A DNA stretch of 64,000 bases from Flammulina velutipes (GCA_011800155.1 CM022371.1:1302001-1366000); one strand, 5' to 3'; positions 45,718 to 57,909 are shown, numbered from the stretch's first letter. The notes: generated by a model from the letters alone, not told the origin. Made by a program: numbers and translations.

Positions 45718-46504
45718 ATGGCTCTCGCCGCCGACAAGAAAAAGAAATCAAAAATAGCGGACGTCGACGTGCCCCAGGAAAAGAAAAAGAGGGAAAAGAG
45801 GAGCAAAAACCGAACAAAGATAGTCACGAAGGAGCCGGAAGATGAAGAAGAACAGACGGAGAAAAAGTCTAAAAAGCGCAAACGAGAAACCGAGGATGAA
45901 TCCGCACCGCCAAAGAAAAGAAAGAACAAGACAGGTTTCTTGGACCCATCGGATGACTCTGACCTCTCTGAGCAAGCACAGAAAGGCAAGTCGTACTCCC
46001 TCATCTGCAATTCTATCTAATCAACTGTAAAGCCCTCGAGTATGCATTCACTCAATTCCGTCATCCAAAACGCTGGAAGTTTCACAAAGCTCGCCAGAAT
46101 TGGCTGATAAGAAACATATGGTCGCCCGAGAACGTTTGTACCAACACCTCTCTTCTCCAGCCTCCACGCTCATCCGACCTCTAGATCCCAGACCCACATG
46201 TACCACTCGTCATAAAGTATCTCTCGAATGTGCAAGGGGGCGTTAGAGAGGTAAGTTCATCCTCTCTGTATCCAAGATTCAAGCTCTAATCAGTGTCCTC
46301 AAGAACCTGATAAAAACATGCCAGTCACACTTGACTTCATCGACCGACACGGTTCAGCCAGCAGTCGAGCAACCGTCAGATGTTGCCGTCCCACCCATCG
46401 ATGCCAAAACTCCAGCCCCCGTCGAAGATACCTCCGCCAAAGCCAAGGCGGAAAGGGCGCGCTTGCTGCTCGATGTCCTAGAACCAGCCACCGCATCCTC
46501 TTGA
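45718..46504 (+). CDS. WKF-domain (C7orf50-like) lysine-rich protein
   Basis: Four exons. The N-terminal ~85 residues are dominated by Lys/Arg and Glu/Asp blocks (KKKKSKIADVDVPQEKKKRE, KKSKKRKRETEDESAPPKKR), typical of nucleolar proteins. The WKF domain follows: ALEYAFTQFRHPKRWKFHKA, RQNWLIRNIWSPEN, VPLVIKYLSNVQGGVRENL and IKTCQSHL. A Pro/Ala-rich segment and a helix (KAERARLLLDVLEPATASS) end the protein. The first intron (45986-46032) begins GCAAGT. Human C7orf50 is the best known relative and is nucleolar; a role in ribosome production is likely but inferred. The last intron was placed to keep VRE-NLIKTC in frame. Confidence 0.85.
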
Positions 46505-47109
46505 TCTTTCCAACGTCGCCTGGTCCAAGGCCACCAACATCACGGGGGACCTTGAGGCTGGATTCCCATGTCCAGGTCTACTATGCACTCTGGGGTGACA
46601 GATCTTCGACGTAGGTTGACGCAGTGGCGTTCTCTTCCATCCGAATCCGAACGGCAGCCACGACTTGAAGTCCACCTAAAACTTTCTTTGATTACTTGGG
46701 ACGTAAAATCAACTCGTCCTCTATGCGATCTTGTCTGATTAATCTCCGCGTATGCCTGATTGATACTAAGAGTGAGTTCCACTTTCTTGTGGCTGAATGG
46801 ATTGATCCAGTAAGGTTTGATAGTCTGACAGCAACTATGCCTGAACCTTAGGTATGCCTCTTGGTTTTGCCAACGATGGACTATTAGATTCCACATGCAG
46901 GTTTGGCTTTCAAGTTGTCCTGCTGTCAATAGCGTGCGTTATCCGAACGTCGAGCTGGTCTCTAATAGCCTTAAGCTCTCTGAGCCAGAAGCCCTCGTAG
47001 CTCGGCTGAGTTTCGGCGATTCTCCCGTCTGGGGTACTTAAGTAGTGGGAATGCTCACCTCTCGAGACTGTTGTCCTTCTAGGTTATAAGATTTTCGACG
47101 ATACTTAGG
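46505..47109. other. 605-bp intergenic region, no gene seen
   Basis: Between the WKF gene and the DUF6533 gene, both +. An open - strand frame at 46540-46929 has no recognised motif and an unlikely composition. Otherwise nothing seen. Confidence 0.45.
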
Positions 47110-48808
47110 ATGATTAATTGGTCAGATCCGGAAGAGGTGGCCAAGGATTATGGTGCGTCCTATTACAACGCTTCAAACTAGACTTTAACCGATCATTCGT
47201 AGAGGTGTTCGAGCGTCTTATATTCATCCTCCTGGGCATATGCATCTGGGAGATATTTGTGACATGCGATTTCGAATGGTCGTTGATCACTGGGAGGAGG
47301 AAGTTCAAGTGGCCACTAGTAAGTCTGGCCTACCCAATTCTCTCTCACTGATTATATCTGGTTAGAGTGGTTTATTCTATTTTCCCTCCAGACTGGTTTT
47401 GATCTCCATCCGATAGCCTTCTTCTTCCTTTCGCGATACTGTATCGTATTGGCCATCATTGGGCTGTAGGTTCCGCCATGTCAATGGTTTTCACGTCTGA
47501 TCATATTCTCGCTCTCAAGGATCGTCTCATTATCTGTGTCAACGCAGGTATGGTTGTCATTTCCTCGTCAATTATCAAACTCTTAATACGAACCCACATT
47601 CTATAGATCAATTGTCGGGTACGTTTATCTCTCTCACTCGGCAACTCGGAGTGAAAGTACCTGACATTCGTTAGGCTCTCTATGGATTCAATTCTGTGGG
47701 TTCTCGCGTCATTTGGCTTGAGTCGGGATGCTGAATGGCTATACATAGTGGGCGGGAAACATGACGATCCTCTGCTCCTCGACATCCCTCGTGCTCCGCA
47801 CGTAAGCCTTCTTCCATCCTGACATTTCAAGGCTGATCAGCTAAAAGGATAGCGCTCTGGGAACGCCACCGTTACGTCGTCGTTCCTCTCGGCGTATTCT
47901 GCGCCGCCCATTGGATCTTCCTCTATCGAACAATGTTCATCGTCCAGGCGGACTGGAGCGCTGAAGCCGAGACGTGTGTAGTCGTTCAAGCCAGTCCAAC
48001 CACGCTCAACGTACCTTTTTTCTTCAGTGAGTACATCATACTGGAAATCAATTCCGATGAGGGGCTAATACGCGTAGCGATCGTGTTCGACTTGTGTATT
48101 TTGGTACTAACGACGTTGGCATTGACGTTCAAACACACTGCACATACGGACCTATGGAAGCTTCTCTTCCACGACGAGCTCGCCTTTTTCGTCGTGACAT
48201 TTTCCGCTAATTGTATCCCTGCGGTATGTACGCTCTAGGGTAGTAGACCTGATATCTTACCTCTCGCTTACTAGGTCCTGAATGTTGTCAACTTGAATAG
48301 TAAGTTTATTGTCACAATTTGTTATGTGCCACTGAATAGCATTTATCTAGCTCCAATGAACGTGTGCGTTCCCTATTCGTATCGATACTTTGATCCCTCT
48401 TGACCTCTTTCCCTATAAACCAGCATCGCAACGGTATGCTCTCACAGACTTCTCCAAATGCATTTCGTTCTCACTATCCTTACATAGGTCCCCGCAGCGG
48501 TCATCTCGTACGTGCAGACCTTCCCAAATCATAGACCCGAGCGTCTCATTATAACCATCAGGTCCATCGCTTCAGGCCGCGCCGTCATGCGCCTCCTAGA
48601 GTTCAACTACAACACAAACACAACCAAAAACCTGTTCAGCTCCGGTCCAAGGGGGCGTATTCGATGTGATTGTGAATTCGCAGAAGGAGTTTTGCCGTTA
48701 CACCCTCCGGAAGCACATCTGTACGTGCTTCTTGATTATTGTTTTTCGCTGCTGATCTTGATTAGACGACGTTCCAGTGGGCGGCGAGGAGGAGGAGGAA
48801 AATACTAG
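47110..48808 (+). CDS. DUF6533-type multi-pass membrane protein
   Basis: Start ATG 47110 (MINWSDPEEVAKDYEVFERL). The DUF6533 region is visible: LIFILLGICIWEIFVTCDFEWSLIT and GRRKFKWPL, then FFFLSRYCIVLAIIGL. Later membrane segments include VVVPLGVFCAAHWIFLY, IRVAIVFDLCILVLTTLAL, HDELAFFVVTFSANCIPAVLNVVNLN and MNVIATVPAAVISSIASGRA. The layout of about seven hydrophobic segments is typical of a family much expanded in mushroom genomes, of unknown function. Nine or more tiny exons; joins between 47350 and 47800 are partly tentative. The C-terminal end (48650-48840) could be spliced differently, with an alternative stop near 48870. Confidence 0.75.
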
Positions 48809-49193
48809 GATGGCTGGGCTTGTTTGGAGGTTGCGAAATAGTGTACGTGTAAGTAGAGCAAGAGACAAGTGATCCAGCAAGGGAAGTATATTTGAGGTGC
48901 GGTGCCACGAACGCTACGCTAGCTATTTCCGCAACAAGTCATACGGTGGCGTATGAACCGTGGCGCCGGCCTCCTCACAATTAGGTATTTACGAGCAGAA
49001 GCTGTAGGATAGAGGTTGTCGCCAAACGCGATACTAATAGGATGATAGTCCCCCAGCATTGTATTGAGTTGTGCATTCCTGGTAAGTCGGGCCGGTCAGC
49101 CGACCCTGGCGCCACTTTTGCATACGAACAAGAAAATCCTGTTCTCCAGAGGCATCGGTTTCATACTAAGATTTGTGACTTCGTACTCCCAAA
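48809..49193. other. intergenic region before kinase pseudogene
   Basis: About 385 bp between the DUF6533 gene and the left edge of the kinase repeat. Short open frames only; nothing recognised. Confidence 0.4.
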
Positions 49194-50870
49194 CAGAAAA
49201 TACGAAATGCGGAGGCAAAAAACGTTGGCCACGTGCGCCACCATCCGCCAACCGAATCGTGACTCCCACGTCGAAATACCCATCAGCCGCAGAGTGGTAT
49301 TCTTGGACGACCCCATCAAAGTTCGTCTACCACACAACCCACCGACAAAAACCATACAGAACGAAAGTTCCCCAGATTGATTTTCTCCCAGGTATCCCTC
49401 CAGACGACCTTTACAAGCGTATGAAGTTTTGGGAGTCGTGTCGCCCTTGGCTACTCGATAAAGGCTACAATCTGTTCAATGTTGATATCTGTTCTCCAGG
49501 CGCATTCATCTGTACTATGGTACCCTGTACCGTGGGATGCGGTCACGATCTGCCCTACGCCTACCATGAGCGGGGACCCGATGAACGAAAACAGTTGACA
49601 GCTTGCTGTGAGGTGTGTCTTTCTATTTCACCCGTATAATCAAGTTCAACACTGAGGTTTTCGATAGGGACGCGCTGTCTTTGCTCAAGATGATCATCGT
49701 CGACACGTCGTTCTCAAACTCGTCCCCAGTGATTCTGACGAACTTCGTATCTATCAACTGATCCTCCGAGAGCAGAGATCTGGCAACTATACGGGGGGAC
49801 ACATCCCTGGGATCGTACCTATTCTGGACGTGCTTGAGTTTGGCGGACACTGGCTTGCAGTCATGCCACGGTCAGTAAGCTCTCATACATGATATATGCT
49901 ACCATACTTACTTCGTACCCCCTGCAGATGGGATAATGATATCCCCCCTGCATGGTTTAGCACTGTGAATACTGTCTTCGCATTCCTTCGTGATCTATTG
50001 CGCGGCCTGGCATTTCTTCACAGCCATCGAATTATTCACAGGGTACGTTCTCTCGTGTGTCGTGATTGGTGACTCACTGACGGACCTCCAGCCTCGCAAC
50101 TACCTAGTTAACCACATTTTAGTCTGCAGCAGCTTCGACCTAACTCCTATGCGCCGTGATCTAATGCGAGAAGGGAAATTGGAGTATGTGATCATGGACT
50201 TTGACATATCGCTCATACTTCCTCCCACAATCTCACGCTTGTCGTACAAACATACACAGTGGGGGCCTGCACATCCTGTTGCGCAAGGTGAGTATGACTA
50301 CGACCCCATTCGCCTTTGATATCGCAGTTTTGGGTTACCAATTTATGTCGCATGTTCCAGGTAAGTAGTTCTATTTCATCGCTTTTTGACTGTGCGCAAC
50401 TAACTGGTTTCTACTACTAGCACCTTGCACCGATTGTCCCCGCTCTCGCGCCATTATTCGACAAGATGGTCACTCGCGATATCCAAGCACGCTTCACGGC
50501 GGCAGAGGCGCTGGCCTTCCTTGAAGACCGCTACGCAGAGATGAAATGGTATGAACAGATGGCAGGGGCACCTAAACGGGATCCAAGAAAAATGTCTTAT
50601 GCTGTGCTGGCCACCCCTTGCGAAGAATTGGATCGCTGGACGGACCTGCCTAAGGATTTCGTGGAGAAGTGGGGTCATTTGAGAATGGTTGCGAAGGTGC
50701 CGGGGAGGGTTAGGGTGCTTCGTGCTATTTGTCGCTACCGACCGTTGGCATGTGTTGTTCGCTCGCTGAGACGCGTTGGGGTGATTGGTGGGTAGATATT
50801 GGTAATGCCAGTGAGATAGTTAGCAATCGAAAGACGTGAACTACGACAAACCGTATCATCAGTGTTTGAT
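49194..50870 (+). repeat. kinase repeat copy 1 (direct orientation)
   Basis: Similar over its length to the reverse complement of about 58.0-59.77 kb and 61.3-63.0 kb. Similarity includes ~100 bp upstream of the kinase start (containing GTTGGCCACGTGCGCCAC and CCGCCAACCGAATC) and ~70 bp beyond the stop (tagatattggtaatgccag). The copies on either side of NPC1 are therefore in inverted orientation. Edges are estimated by eye. Confidence 0.8.
49294..50795 (+). pseudogene. decayed copy of a protein-kinase-like gene
   Basis: Compared with the two copies at the right, this copy has several lesions. The start ATG is GTG at the aligned place (49294). Nine bases (three codons) are missing in the segment between MVPC and TVGCGHDLPYAYH. 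The splice acceptor before the catalytic DLQPRN segment is deleted near 50084. There is one extra C in the YDYDP segment (near 50306) and an extra T shortly after (near 50335), each shifting the frame; the first produces an early stop. Recognisable kinase parts remain: VVLKLVPS, HSHRIIH, DLQPRNYLVNH and MDFDISL. The final exon (MVTRDIQARFTAAEALAFLED) is open to 50795. An upstream ATG could in principle replace the lost start but not the other defects. Confidence 0.82.
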
Positions 50871-51195
50871 TCAAGTACGACTCGTAGTCGCCATTCAACT
50901 TTGTGGGACGCGCCACTCCAGCCTCATTAAAACCGAGCCGCTGTGGCATTACTCTCAATTCTTTGAAGAGCGTAACGTCGAATCTCTTGGCTATAGGAGG
51001 ATGTTCACTACACGGGCCGTAGGCCATGAAGATACCGTTCTTTCATCGCGCCACCAGATACAAGCTCGCTCAAACGTAGCAGTATGATTGTAGACAAAAT
51101 CAACGCACAGGACGCGAAGGCTACAGGCAGCTGTGCATGTGAGCGTGAACGGGTAGACTCGGCAAATTCCGAATCCATTTTCGTTCTCTCTGACC
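50796..51195. other. intergenic region, no intact gene seen
   Basis: 400 bp. The first ~75 bp belong to the kinase repeat. The rest holds the promoter of the + strand gene at 51196; an overlapping frame starting at 51084 is not convincing. Confidence 0.4.
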
Positions 51196-51696
51196 ATGTC
51201 GCATTCAGTCGCGACACGTCTCCGCTCGCCCATACAGACGCTCTGCCGTCGTTCCTCATCAGCTACAGCCACCCGCGGAATACCACGCCTCCCCGAAAAG
51301 AAACTACGCGCGCTCGTATCCCTCTACCACCAAACCGACACCTTCATCACCCCCGAAAACCTCTCCGACCGCATAGACGACGCATTCATCACCAACCCCT
51401 CCACCTCAACTCTGAAATCCACCATCAGCTACGACCTTCTGAAGGAGAAGAATGCGCGAGAGTCGGAGCAGCCGGAGTTTTGGGAATGGGAGAAGGACGG
51501 AGGGAGTTTGAAGAGGGGAGGAGCGAATGATGGGAAGAGTTGGGTTGAGTCGCCTTTGACGGATAGAGAGGCGATGGTTATGGAGGCGCTGTATGGGGTG
51601 GATACGAATGACCCGCGGCATCGTCGTCTCCCGGGTTTGGACGTGTTGAATGATCCTGAGACGGTTTCTAGCGACGAGCCTCCCTCTAAGCCATAG
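51196..51696 (+). CDS. hypothetical protein with mitochondrial-type presequence
   Basis: A single exon of 166 codons from ATG 51196. The N-terminus is basic and Ser-rich without acidic residues (MSHSVATRLRSPIQTLCRRS), as in mitochondrial presequences. The rest has LPEKKLRALVSLYHQTDTFI, DRIDDAFI and REAMVMEALYGVDTNDPRHR, with a Glu/Trp-rich segment between (EFWEWEKDGG). I do not recognise a named family; the conserved-looking first and last parts suggest a real small mitochondrial protein. Converges with the sirtuin gene on the other strand. Confidence 0.72.
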   Translation: MSHSVATRLRSPIQTLCRRSSSATATRGIPRLPEKKLRALVSLYHQTDTFITPENLSDRIDDAFITNPSTSTLKSTISYDLLKEKNARESEQPEFWEWEKDGGSLKRGGANDGKSWVESPLTDREAMVMEALYGVDTNDPRHRRLPGLDVLNDPETVSSDEPPSKP

Positions 51697-51789
51697 GTGC
51701 GTGTCAAAATTTAGTTGCGGTCTGTGACAAACTAATTCTTTGGTAGCGTATCTCATTTATTGCTTAATTTCGAACCAACATATATAGAT

Positions 51790-52742
51790 TCACGTCCCCA
51801 AAGCTTTGGGAAGAATTTCCTCGCATGGGCCTAGGAAGAGGAAATCGGCGTCTTCGTCTCCTTCACTCCTTTCCAGGTTGAATACGGCGACAGTTCCCCC
51901 GTTCTCCTTTACAGCGTATGCATAACCTCCGGCAGGATATACCTTACCATCAACGAGTGAGTCAATGGACGGGGTATTCTGAAGACGGCTCACCGTCGAA
52001 GACGTGCCCACGACCAAACACAAGTCTGCTTCCTCGACCAGTTTGTCGATAGTCTCTAGGTAGTCTGGAATCTCCTCAAACCACACGACTCCTGGTCGCG
52101 CCAGCCCTCCGCACTTTGCGCACCGCGGGAGGTCAGATTCCGGGATCTTTGTGTTATGCGTGTGTTTCTCGACTAATTTCTCAGTTCCTCTCAGACTTTC
52201 GCAGATGGGGGAGGAGCGATCAAAGGAGACATGGTCGCAGGATGAGCACTTGACGTCGAATACCCTTCCGTGCATCTCGAGGATTGGGGGCTGCGTTTCG
52301 GGCTGTATCTCGCCGGGGTATTGTCGTTTTACCTCTTCCAAGGAAATTGCACTGAGCCCATCGACGTTTTGTGTGATGAGTGTAAAGGTGGAATCGGGAG
52401 AGATGGCATGGCGGATGGATGGGATGGAGAAACGGGCGAGGGCTCTATGCGCATCATTGGGATTCGCCTTGAGCACACTGGGAAAGGGGTCGGTAGGAAT
52501 TCATGTTGAATGGCTGAAAACACGCACGCTTCTCTGCGGTAGTGGTAGAACTGCCAGACCAAGGATGGATCGCGGGCGAATGCGGTAGGGGTTCCCAGAC
52601 TCGTAGCTTTGTATTTACGCCAGAGCCCGCCGGCGCCTCTGAATGTGGGAATCCCAGATGCGGCGGATAGTCCTGCTCCAGCGACGCAGATTATGTGTTT
52701 TGACGATTTGAGGACTTGGCGAAATTCATCCATGTCTGCCAT
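51790..52742 (-). CDS. class III (SIRT5-like) sirtuin, NAD-dependent deacylase
   Basis: Two main exons from ATG 52740-52742 ([14 protein letters not shown]). Motifs: [15 protein letters not shown] (NAD binding), TQNVDGLS, the catalytic His in LEMHGR, the zinc site C-SSC...[22 protein letters not shown] and FNLERSE. The segment [10 protein letters not shown] has the Tyr-x-x-Arg pair that lets SIRT5 accept succinyl, malonyl and glutaryl lysine. The protein is thus probably a lysine desuccinylase/demalonylase. No mitochondrial presequence is obvious. Start lies about 78 bp from the apparent start of NPC1 on the other strand. Confidence 0.93.
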
Positions 52743-52820
52743 TGTTGTGCGAGGCGAAGAAGGGCCACGTGAACGGAGTTAAACGCGTCTTGCACCCTGA
52801 CGGCGACGACCTCGCACGCT

Positions 52821-55800
52821 ATGCCAGGCCAATGTTCCATGCGGGATACCTGCGGGAAGAAAGGCCTGTTTGGAAGAGATTTACCATGTCCTTACGATGG
52901 ACCTCCAGTCCAAGTGCGTCCCCGCTACTTCCGCTGTCGAACAATACACTGATAAACGCAGCCCGACAACCGTGCACTGCTCACATCGATATGCGGCGCT
53001 GAATTTGCCAGCGGGCCAACCTGCTGCACGACGGCCCAACTGGAATCACTGCAGTCCAACTTTGCCCAAGTCACCGGGCTCGTTTCCTCTTGCCCGGCAT
53101 GCCTCAACAACTTCAAGTCCTTCTTCTGCCAGTTCACCTGCTCCCCCAACCAGGCTGACTTTCTGAACGTCACCTCCACCCAGGCTACCACGTCCGGGAC
53201 AGCCGTAGCCTCAGTCGACTTTTTCGTTGGCGACCAGTACGCAACTGGCTTCTTCAACTCGTGCAAGGATGTACAGATGGGGGCCACCAATGGATTCGCA
53301 ATGGACTTTATTGGCGGTGGCGCAAAGACTGCGCCAGCGTTTCTCAAGTTTCTGGGCGACGAGAAACCCATCGGCAGTCCGTTCCAAATAAACTTCCCCG
53401 CGGAGGAGCTGGGAACACCCGAGGACATCTCCCGCCTCGACCCACCGCCACGTAATTGCGCCTCCCTCGACTTGGAAAGCCGCTGCACGTGCATCGACTG
53501 CCCCGATATCTGCCCGAGTCTGCCAGAGCCACCACAACCGACGTCATGCAATGTGGGCGCCGTGACGTGTCTGTCCTTCTCCCTCATCCTCCTGTGGTCT
53601 TTGGCCGTTTCGGGATTTGCTATCGGCATCTTGGTGGGGAGAACAGTGCGCAGACGGAGGGAGAGTCGGTACGAACGAGTCGCGCTCAGTGTAGAGACGG
53701 CGTCCCTTTCGCCGAGGTCCCACACGCGCGGTCTCGTAGGCGCGGGCTCTCTCTCGCAATACCTTGATAGCGAGAATGGGCATAGTATGGACGTGGACGA
53801 TGATTTAGGCCGTGGTACAACCTTATTGGACCCCATGGAGACCGCTCAACCTCGCCAGAATAAACTAAACAATCTCCTTCGTCGTGGATTCTACCGTCTT
53901 GGCTCGTGGGCAGCATCAAGCCCCTGGCTCACCTTCTGCATCGTGTTCACTCTCATCGGACTACTCAATATCGGCTGGAAATTCTTCGAAATCGAGACGG
54001 ATCCTGTACGTTTGTGGGTGTCGCCTACCTCGGAGACCAAGGTTAACAAGGAGTTTTTCGACGAACACTTTGGTCCGTTCTATAGGGCTGAACAGATCTT
54101 CTTAACCTCGTCGCGAGAAGAAGAAAAGACCGTTTTGTCATGGGATCACCTCAAATATTGGTTCGACGTCGAGAAGGATATCCGTTCGTTAACCTCACCC
54201 AATGGATATACGCTTGAGGACGTATGTTTCAAGCCTGCTGGAGAAGAAGGCGCGTGTGTTGTACAGTCGGTTGCCGCTTGGTTTGGCAATAGCCTAGATG
54301 AGTATGACGAGGACACCTGGGCGGAGCATTTACTGGACTGCGCAGAGTTCCCTGGGGACTGTCTGCCCGATTTCCAGCAGCCCTTGGGCCCTCAGTATGT
54401 TCTGGGTGGTGTTCCATCGAACGAGGACGGGAAGAAACTCTACACTGAAGCCGAAGCTATGGTCGTTACTTACGTGGTATCGCACCACGCAGGTGCGTCA
54501 GAGTGGGAAGAAACACTTCGCGCATACCTTTTGGACCTTTCGCAGCGCTCGCAAGAAGAGGCAGGATTGGACCTTGCGTTTTCCACTGGGGTTTCGTTGG
54601 AGGAAGAACTGAATAAGAGCACCAACACGGATATTACCATTGTCGTTCTTTCGTATCTGGCGATGTTCTTGTACGTGTCTTTGACCCTTGGAGGTGGCGC
54701 ACCTTCAGATGATGAGAGTGTGTTTCACTCGCTGGGAACATGGGCCAGGAACTTCCCGGGTCTCTTCAAGAAAGGCACTTCGAGTTCGAGTACAGCATCT
54801 ATTGATTCCAGGACGATACCACGATGGTTTCCCAGACTCCCGAGGTCATTATTCACGGACAGCAAAGTTATATTGGCGCTATTCGGCATCGCCTTGGTCA
54901 TCCTATCCGTCTCATCATCTGTTGGTCTCTTCTCCCTTATGGGCGTAAAAGTGACGCTCATCATCGCGGAAGTGATTCCCTTCTTGATCCTGGCTGTAGG
55001 AGTCGATAATGTCTTCATCCTGGTCCATGAACTAGACCGACAAAACACGCTGCATGGTCCCAATGCTGCGATTCTTGGAGGAGGCCCGGCGTCGCCTGTG
55101 GAACCTCGTGGTGGCCATTTCTCGCCTTTTGATTCTACGAATGATGATTCCGTCGATGCTGCTTCGGTACCGCTTTACCTTAGCGCGGAGGAGCGTGTGG
55201 CTAGGACTCTGGCTAAGATGGGGCCTTCGATTTTACTGAGCTCTATAACAGAGACGGTTGCCTTTGCTCTGGGCGCATTGGTGCCCATGCCTGCTGTACG
55301 CAACTTTGCGTTGTATGCAGCGGGAAGTGTACTCTTGAATGCGATTCTGCAAGTCACGGTGTTCATCAGCGCTCTGGCATTAGATTTGCGTCGCGCAGAG
55401 GTCAGTTACCCTCGTTAAACAATCCATCCCTTTCCGACGCTAAAGCTTCCACTAGGCGAACAGGATTGACTGTTTCCCTTGCGTTAGACTCACGACCCGT
55501 ATCGCGCTGCGTGAGGGTGGTGGGAGCGGCTTGAGCCGACTTGCGAAATTCATCAAGAGGCATTACGCGCCGTTCCTTCTTCAGCCCGTTGTCAAAGGCA
55601 TAGTGGTGCTCATATTCTCTGGGATTTTCGTTGGTTCCGTGATTTCTATGCAACACATCGAATTTGGATTGGGTCAGCTCCTTGTGCGCTATCTAGCTTT
55701 CTCCCACTGACGCTACCGCAGATCAACGTTTGGCGTTACCTTCAGACTCGTATCTAGCATCGTACTTCAACAAACTAGACGCATACCTGGACATTGGACC

Positions 55801-57142
55801 TCCTGTCTACTTTGTATCCACGGACATCAACGTGACCGAGCGAAAAGGCCAACAGGCGCTTTGTGGTAGATTTACGACATGCGACGAACTTTCCGTGGCC
55901 AATGTACTAGAGGCGGAGAGGAAACGGCCGGACTATTCCTTTATTTCTGAGCCCAGCGCGTCTTGGATTGATGATTTCATGGGCTGGTTGGACCCTGCCA
56001 AAGAGATGTGCTGTAGGGTGAGGAAAAATGATCCCTCCACTTTCTGTGGACCGGACGAGAACGCACGTCGGTGCAGGTCGTGTTATGAAGGGAAAGAGCC
56101 TGCGTATAATATCACGATGCGGGGATTGCCTGAGGGAGAGGAGTTCATGCGATACCTCAAGCAGTGGATAGTGTCGCCTACGAACGAGGACTGCCCGCAA
56201 GCTGGAAAAGCGTCGTTCGGAACTGCCGTTGCGCTTGGGGACGACCAAGTCGTTGCGTCCCATTTCCGCACATTCCATAAACCGTTAAAGTCCCAAGCGG
56301 ACTTTATCGCGTCCTACGAAGCTGCCGATAGGATTGCGAAGGACATGTCTGAGCTCACTGGGGCTCGAGTGTTCCCTTATGCTATCCACTACGTGTTCTT
56401 TGAGCAGTATGCCCATATCGCTGCTACGACCCAGATGGTGTTGGGCCTTGGGTTGGCTGCTGTGCTTCTGGTGACTGCGATCCTCCTGGGGTCCTGGCGC
56501 ACGGGCACGATCGTCACTGGCGTCGTGGGGTTAACGGTCGTTGCTGTGATGGGCATGATGTCGCTCTGGGGCATCAGCCTCAACGCCCTCAGCCTCGTCA
56601 ACCTCGTCATCTCCCTGGGTATCGCGGTGGAGTTCTGCGCGCATGTGGCCCGGGCGTTCATGAGCGCTGGCTCGGGGCTGGCTGTCGACCATCCAGCTGG
56701 CCAGAAGGAGCGAGACGAGCGGATGTGGACGGCGTTGGTGGACGTGGGGCCGTCGGTGTTGTCTGGTATCACGTTCACGAAACTTATTGGGATGTGTGTT
56801 ATGGCGTTGACGAGGTCTAAGCTCCTTGAGGTATGTGGGATGCAGTGCATTGATGTTGATACTGAATGAATGGTCGTTAGATATATTACTTCCGTATGTG
56901 GCTGACTCTCATCGTGTCCGGGGCGTTGCATGGGCTTGTCCTTCTTCCCGTGGTCTTGAGTGTCGCGGGAGGACCTGGGTTCCCTATGCAGGAGGCGGAC
57001 GAGGAGTGGATGTCGAATGCCATTAGGAATGATTATGAATATGCGTGAGCTGTCTTCTTCTCTTTTAGTGGGTGAATTGGTACTGATGCCATGTGCATGT
57101 AGTCCATTCCTGGCAGACGATGAATCGATAAACAGCGATTAG
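52821..57142 (+). CDS. NCR1: NPC1/NCR1 sterol transporter, polytopic membrane protein
   Basis: A long protein (about 1,380 residues) in few exons. N-terminal luminal domain rich in Cys: CSMRDTCGKKGLFGRDLPCP, CGAEFASGPTCCTTAQLESL, CPACLNNFKSFFCQFTCSPNQ. Then PSCNVGAVTCLSF-type helices, the sterol-sensing domain (ILALFGIALVILSVSSSVGLFS, IIAEVIPFLILAVGVDNVFI), and the second luminal loop (AMLFCGPDEN-like Cys cluster at 56050). The RND-type C-terminal helices end VLSGITFTKLIGMCVMALTR. It carries cholesterol/ergosterol out of the vacuole or lysosome. The first in-frame ATG (52821) gives MPGQCSMRDTCG with no signal peptide; upstream frame is open only to a TGA about 50 bp before. The last two exons end at 57142. 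Confidence 0.92.
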
Positions 57143-57399
57143 GCGTATGTATGGGATATACCACTTTGTATCTTATTCACGGACATATTTGTGATTTCTT
57201 TTTGCGCCCAGACCAGATCGCAATTGACGTGCTGACTAGAATGTGCCATGGTTTGACGTTGACTTGGAGTTATCCGATGAGCATGGTGTATAGCCTAAGG
57301 ATGTCTCGTATACGCGACCTGCCTAGCCGATACCAGACTGGGTGGAAGGCAAGTATATAGTACGACACTCTTCTGATGACTGGTCCGGCTCTTCAAAAG

Positions 57400-57909
57400 A
57401 TGAAGTTACTCAGCACTCTTCTGTGTCTTATTCCCTCTGCCTTGTTTGTCTCGGCTGGGACGTTCCAGTCCCCTACGCAAGGCGCCACACTCTCCATTTC
57501 TGAGGTTCGTTCTCGTCCTTCTATCCTGCATAACAAGTTTCTGATTCTTGTATCAAACAGCCTTTCAACCTAACCTACACCTCTGGAAAATACTTCAAAG
57601 AGCGCAGTGAGAGCATCACTGTCCTCCTCTCCAAATCTCCCTTCAGTGACAGCCCGTACGGCGCACTCTTGATTGAGGCGCTCCAGCCTAGTACGTATGG
57701 GACGTACCAGTACTACGCGGAGTTGACTCCCAAGTATTTTTCTCCTGGTATCTCGGCGGGTCAGTATGATGTCGTTGTTTTGGAGAAGTATTATGGATAT
57801 GCTGTGAGTCCTGTAGGATTTGTGTTTTGTGCTTTGGTTTGATCTTTGGGATGTTACATAGGGTGTTGACGGGTACGATATGTACACTCAGACTGTTACG
57901 TTTGAGTGA
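57400..57909 (+). CDS. small secreted protein, paralog A
   Basis: Three exons: 57400-57504, 57561-57803 and 57862-57909, about 131 residues. Start ATG 57400 chosen because MKLLSTLLCLIPSALFVSAG is a classical signal peptide; an ATG 24 bp upstream is in frame. The mature part begins near TFQSPTQGATLSISE and has NLTYTSGKYF (N-glycosylation site), SITVLLSKSPF, LIEALQP, and ends QYDVVVLEKYYGYAGVDGYD..QTVTFE. No cysteine beyond the signal region is visible. Beta-strand-like pattern; family unknown. Converges with kinase copy 2; the same pair recurs in unit B. Confidence 0.82.

Noticed and set aside
46540..46929. 129-residue - strand frame between the WKF and DUF6533 genes
   Set aside because: No motif, odd composition, partly overlapping the 3' end of the WKF gene.
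49042..49380. Upstream ATG giving an alternative start for kinase copy 1
   Set aside because: Frame is open, but the equivalent region in the other two copies is non-coding upstream sequence, and the later frameshifts remain.
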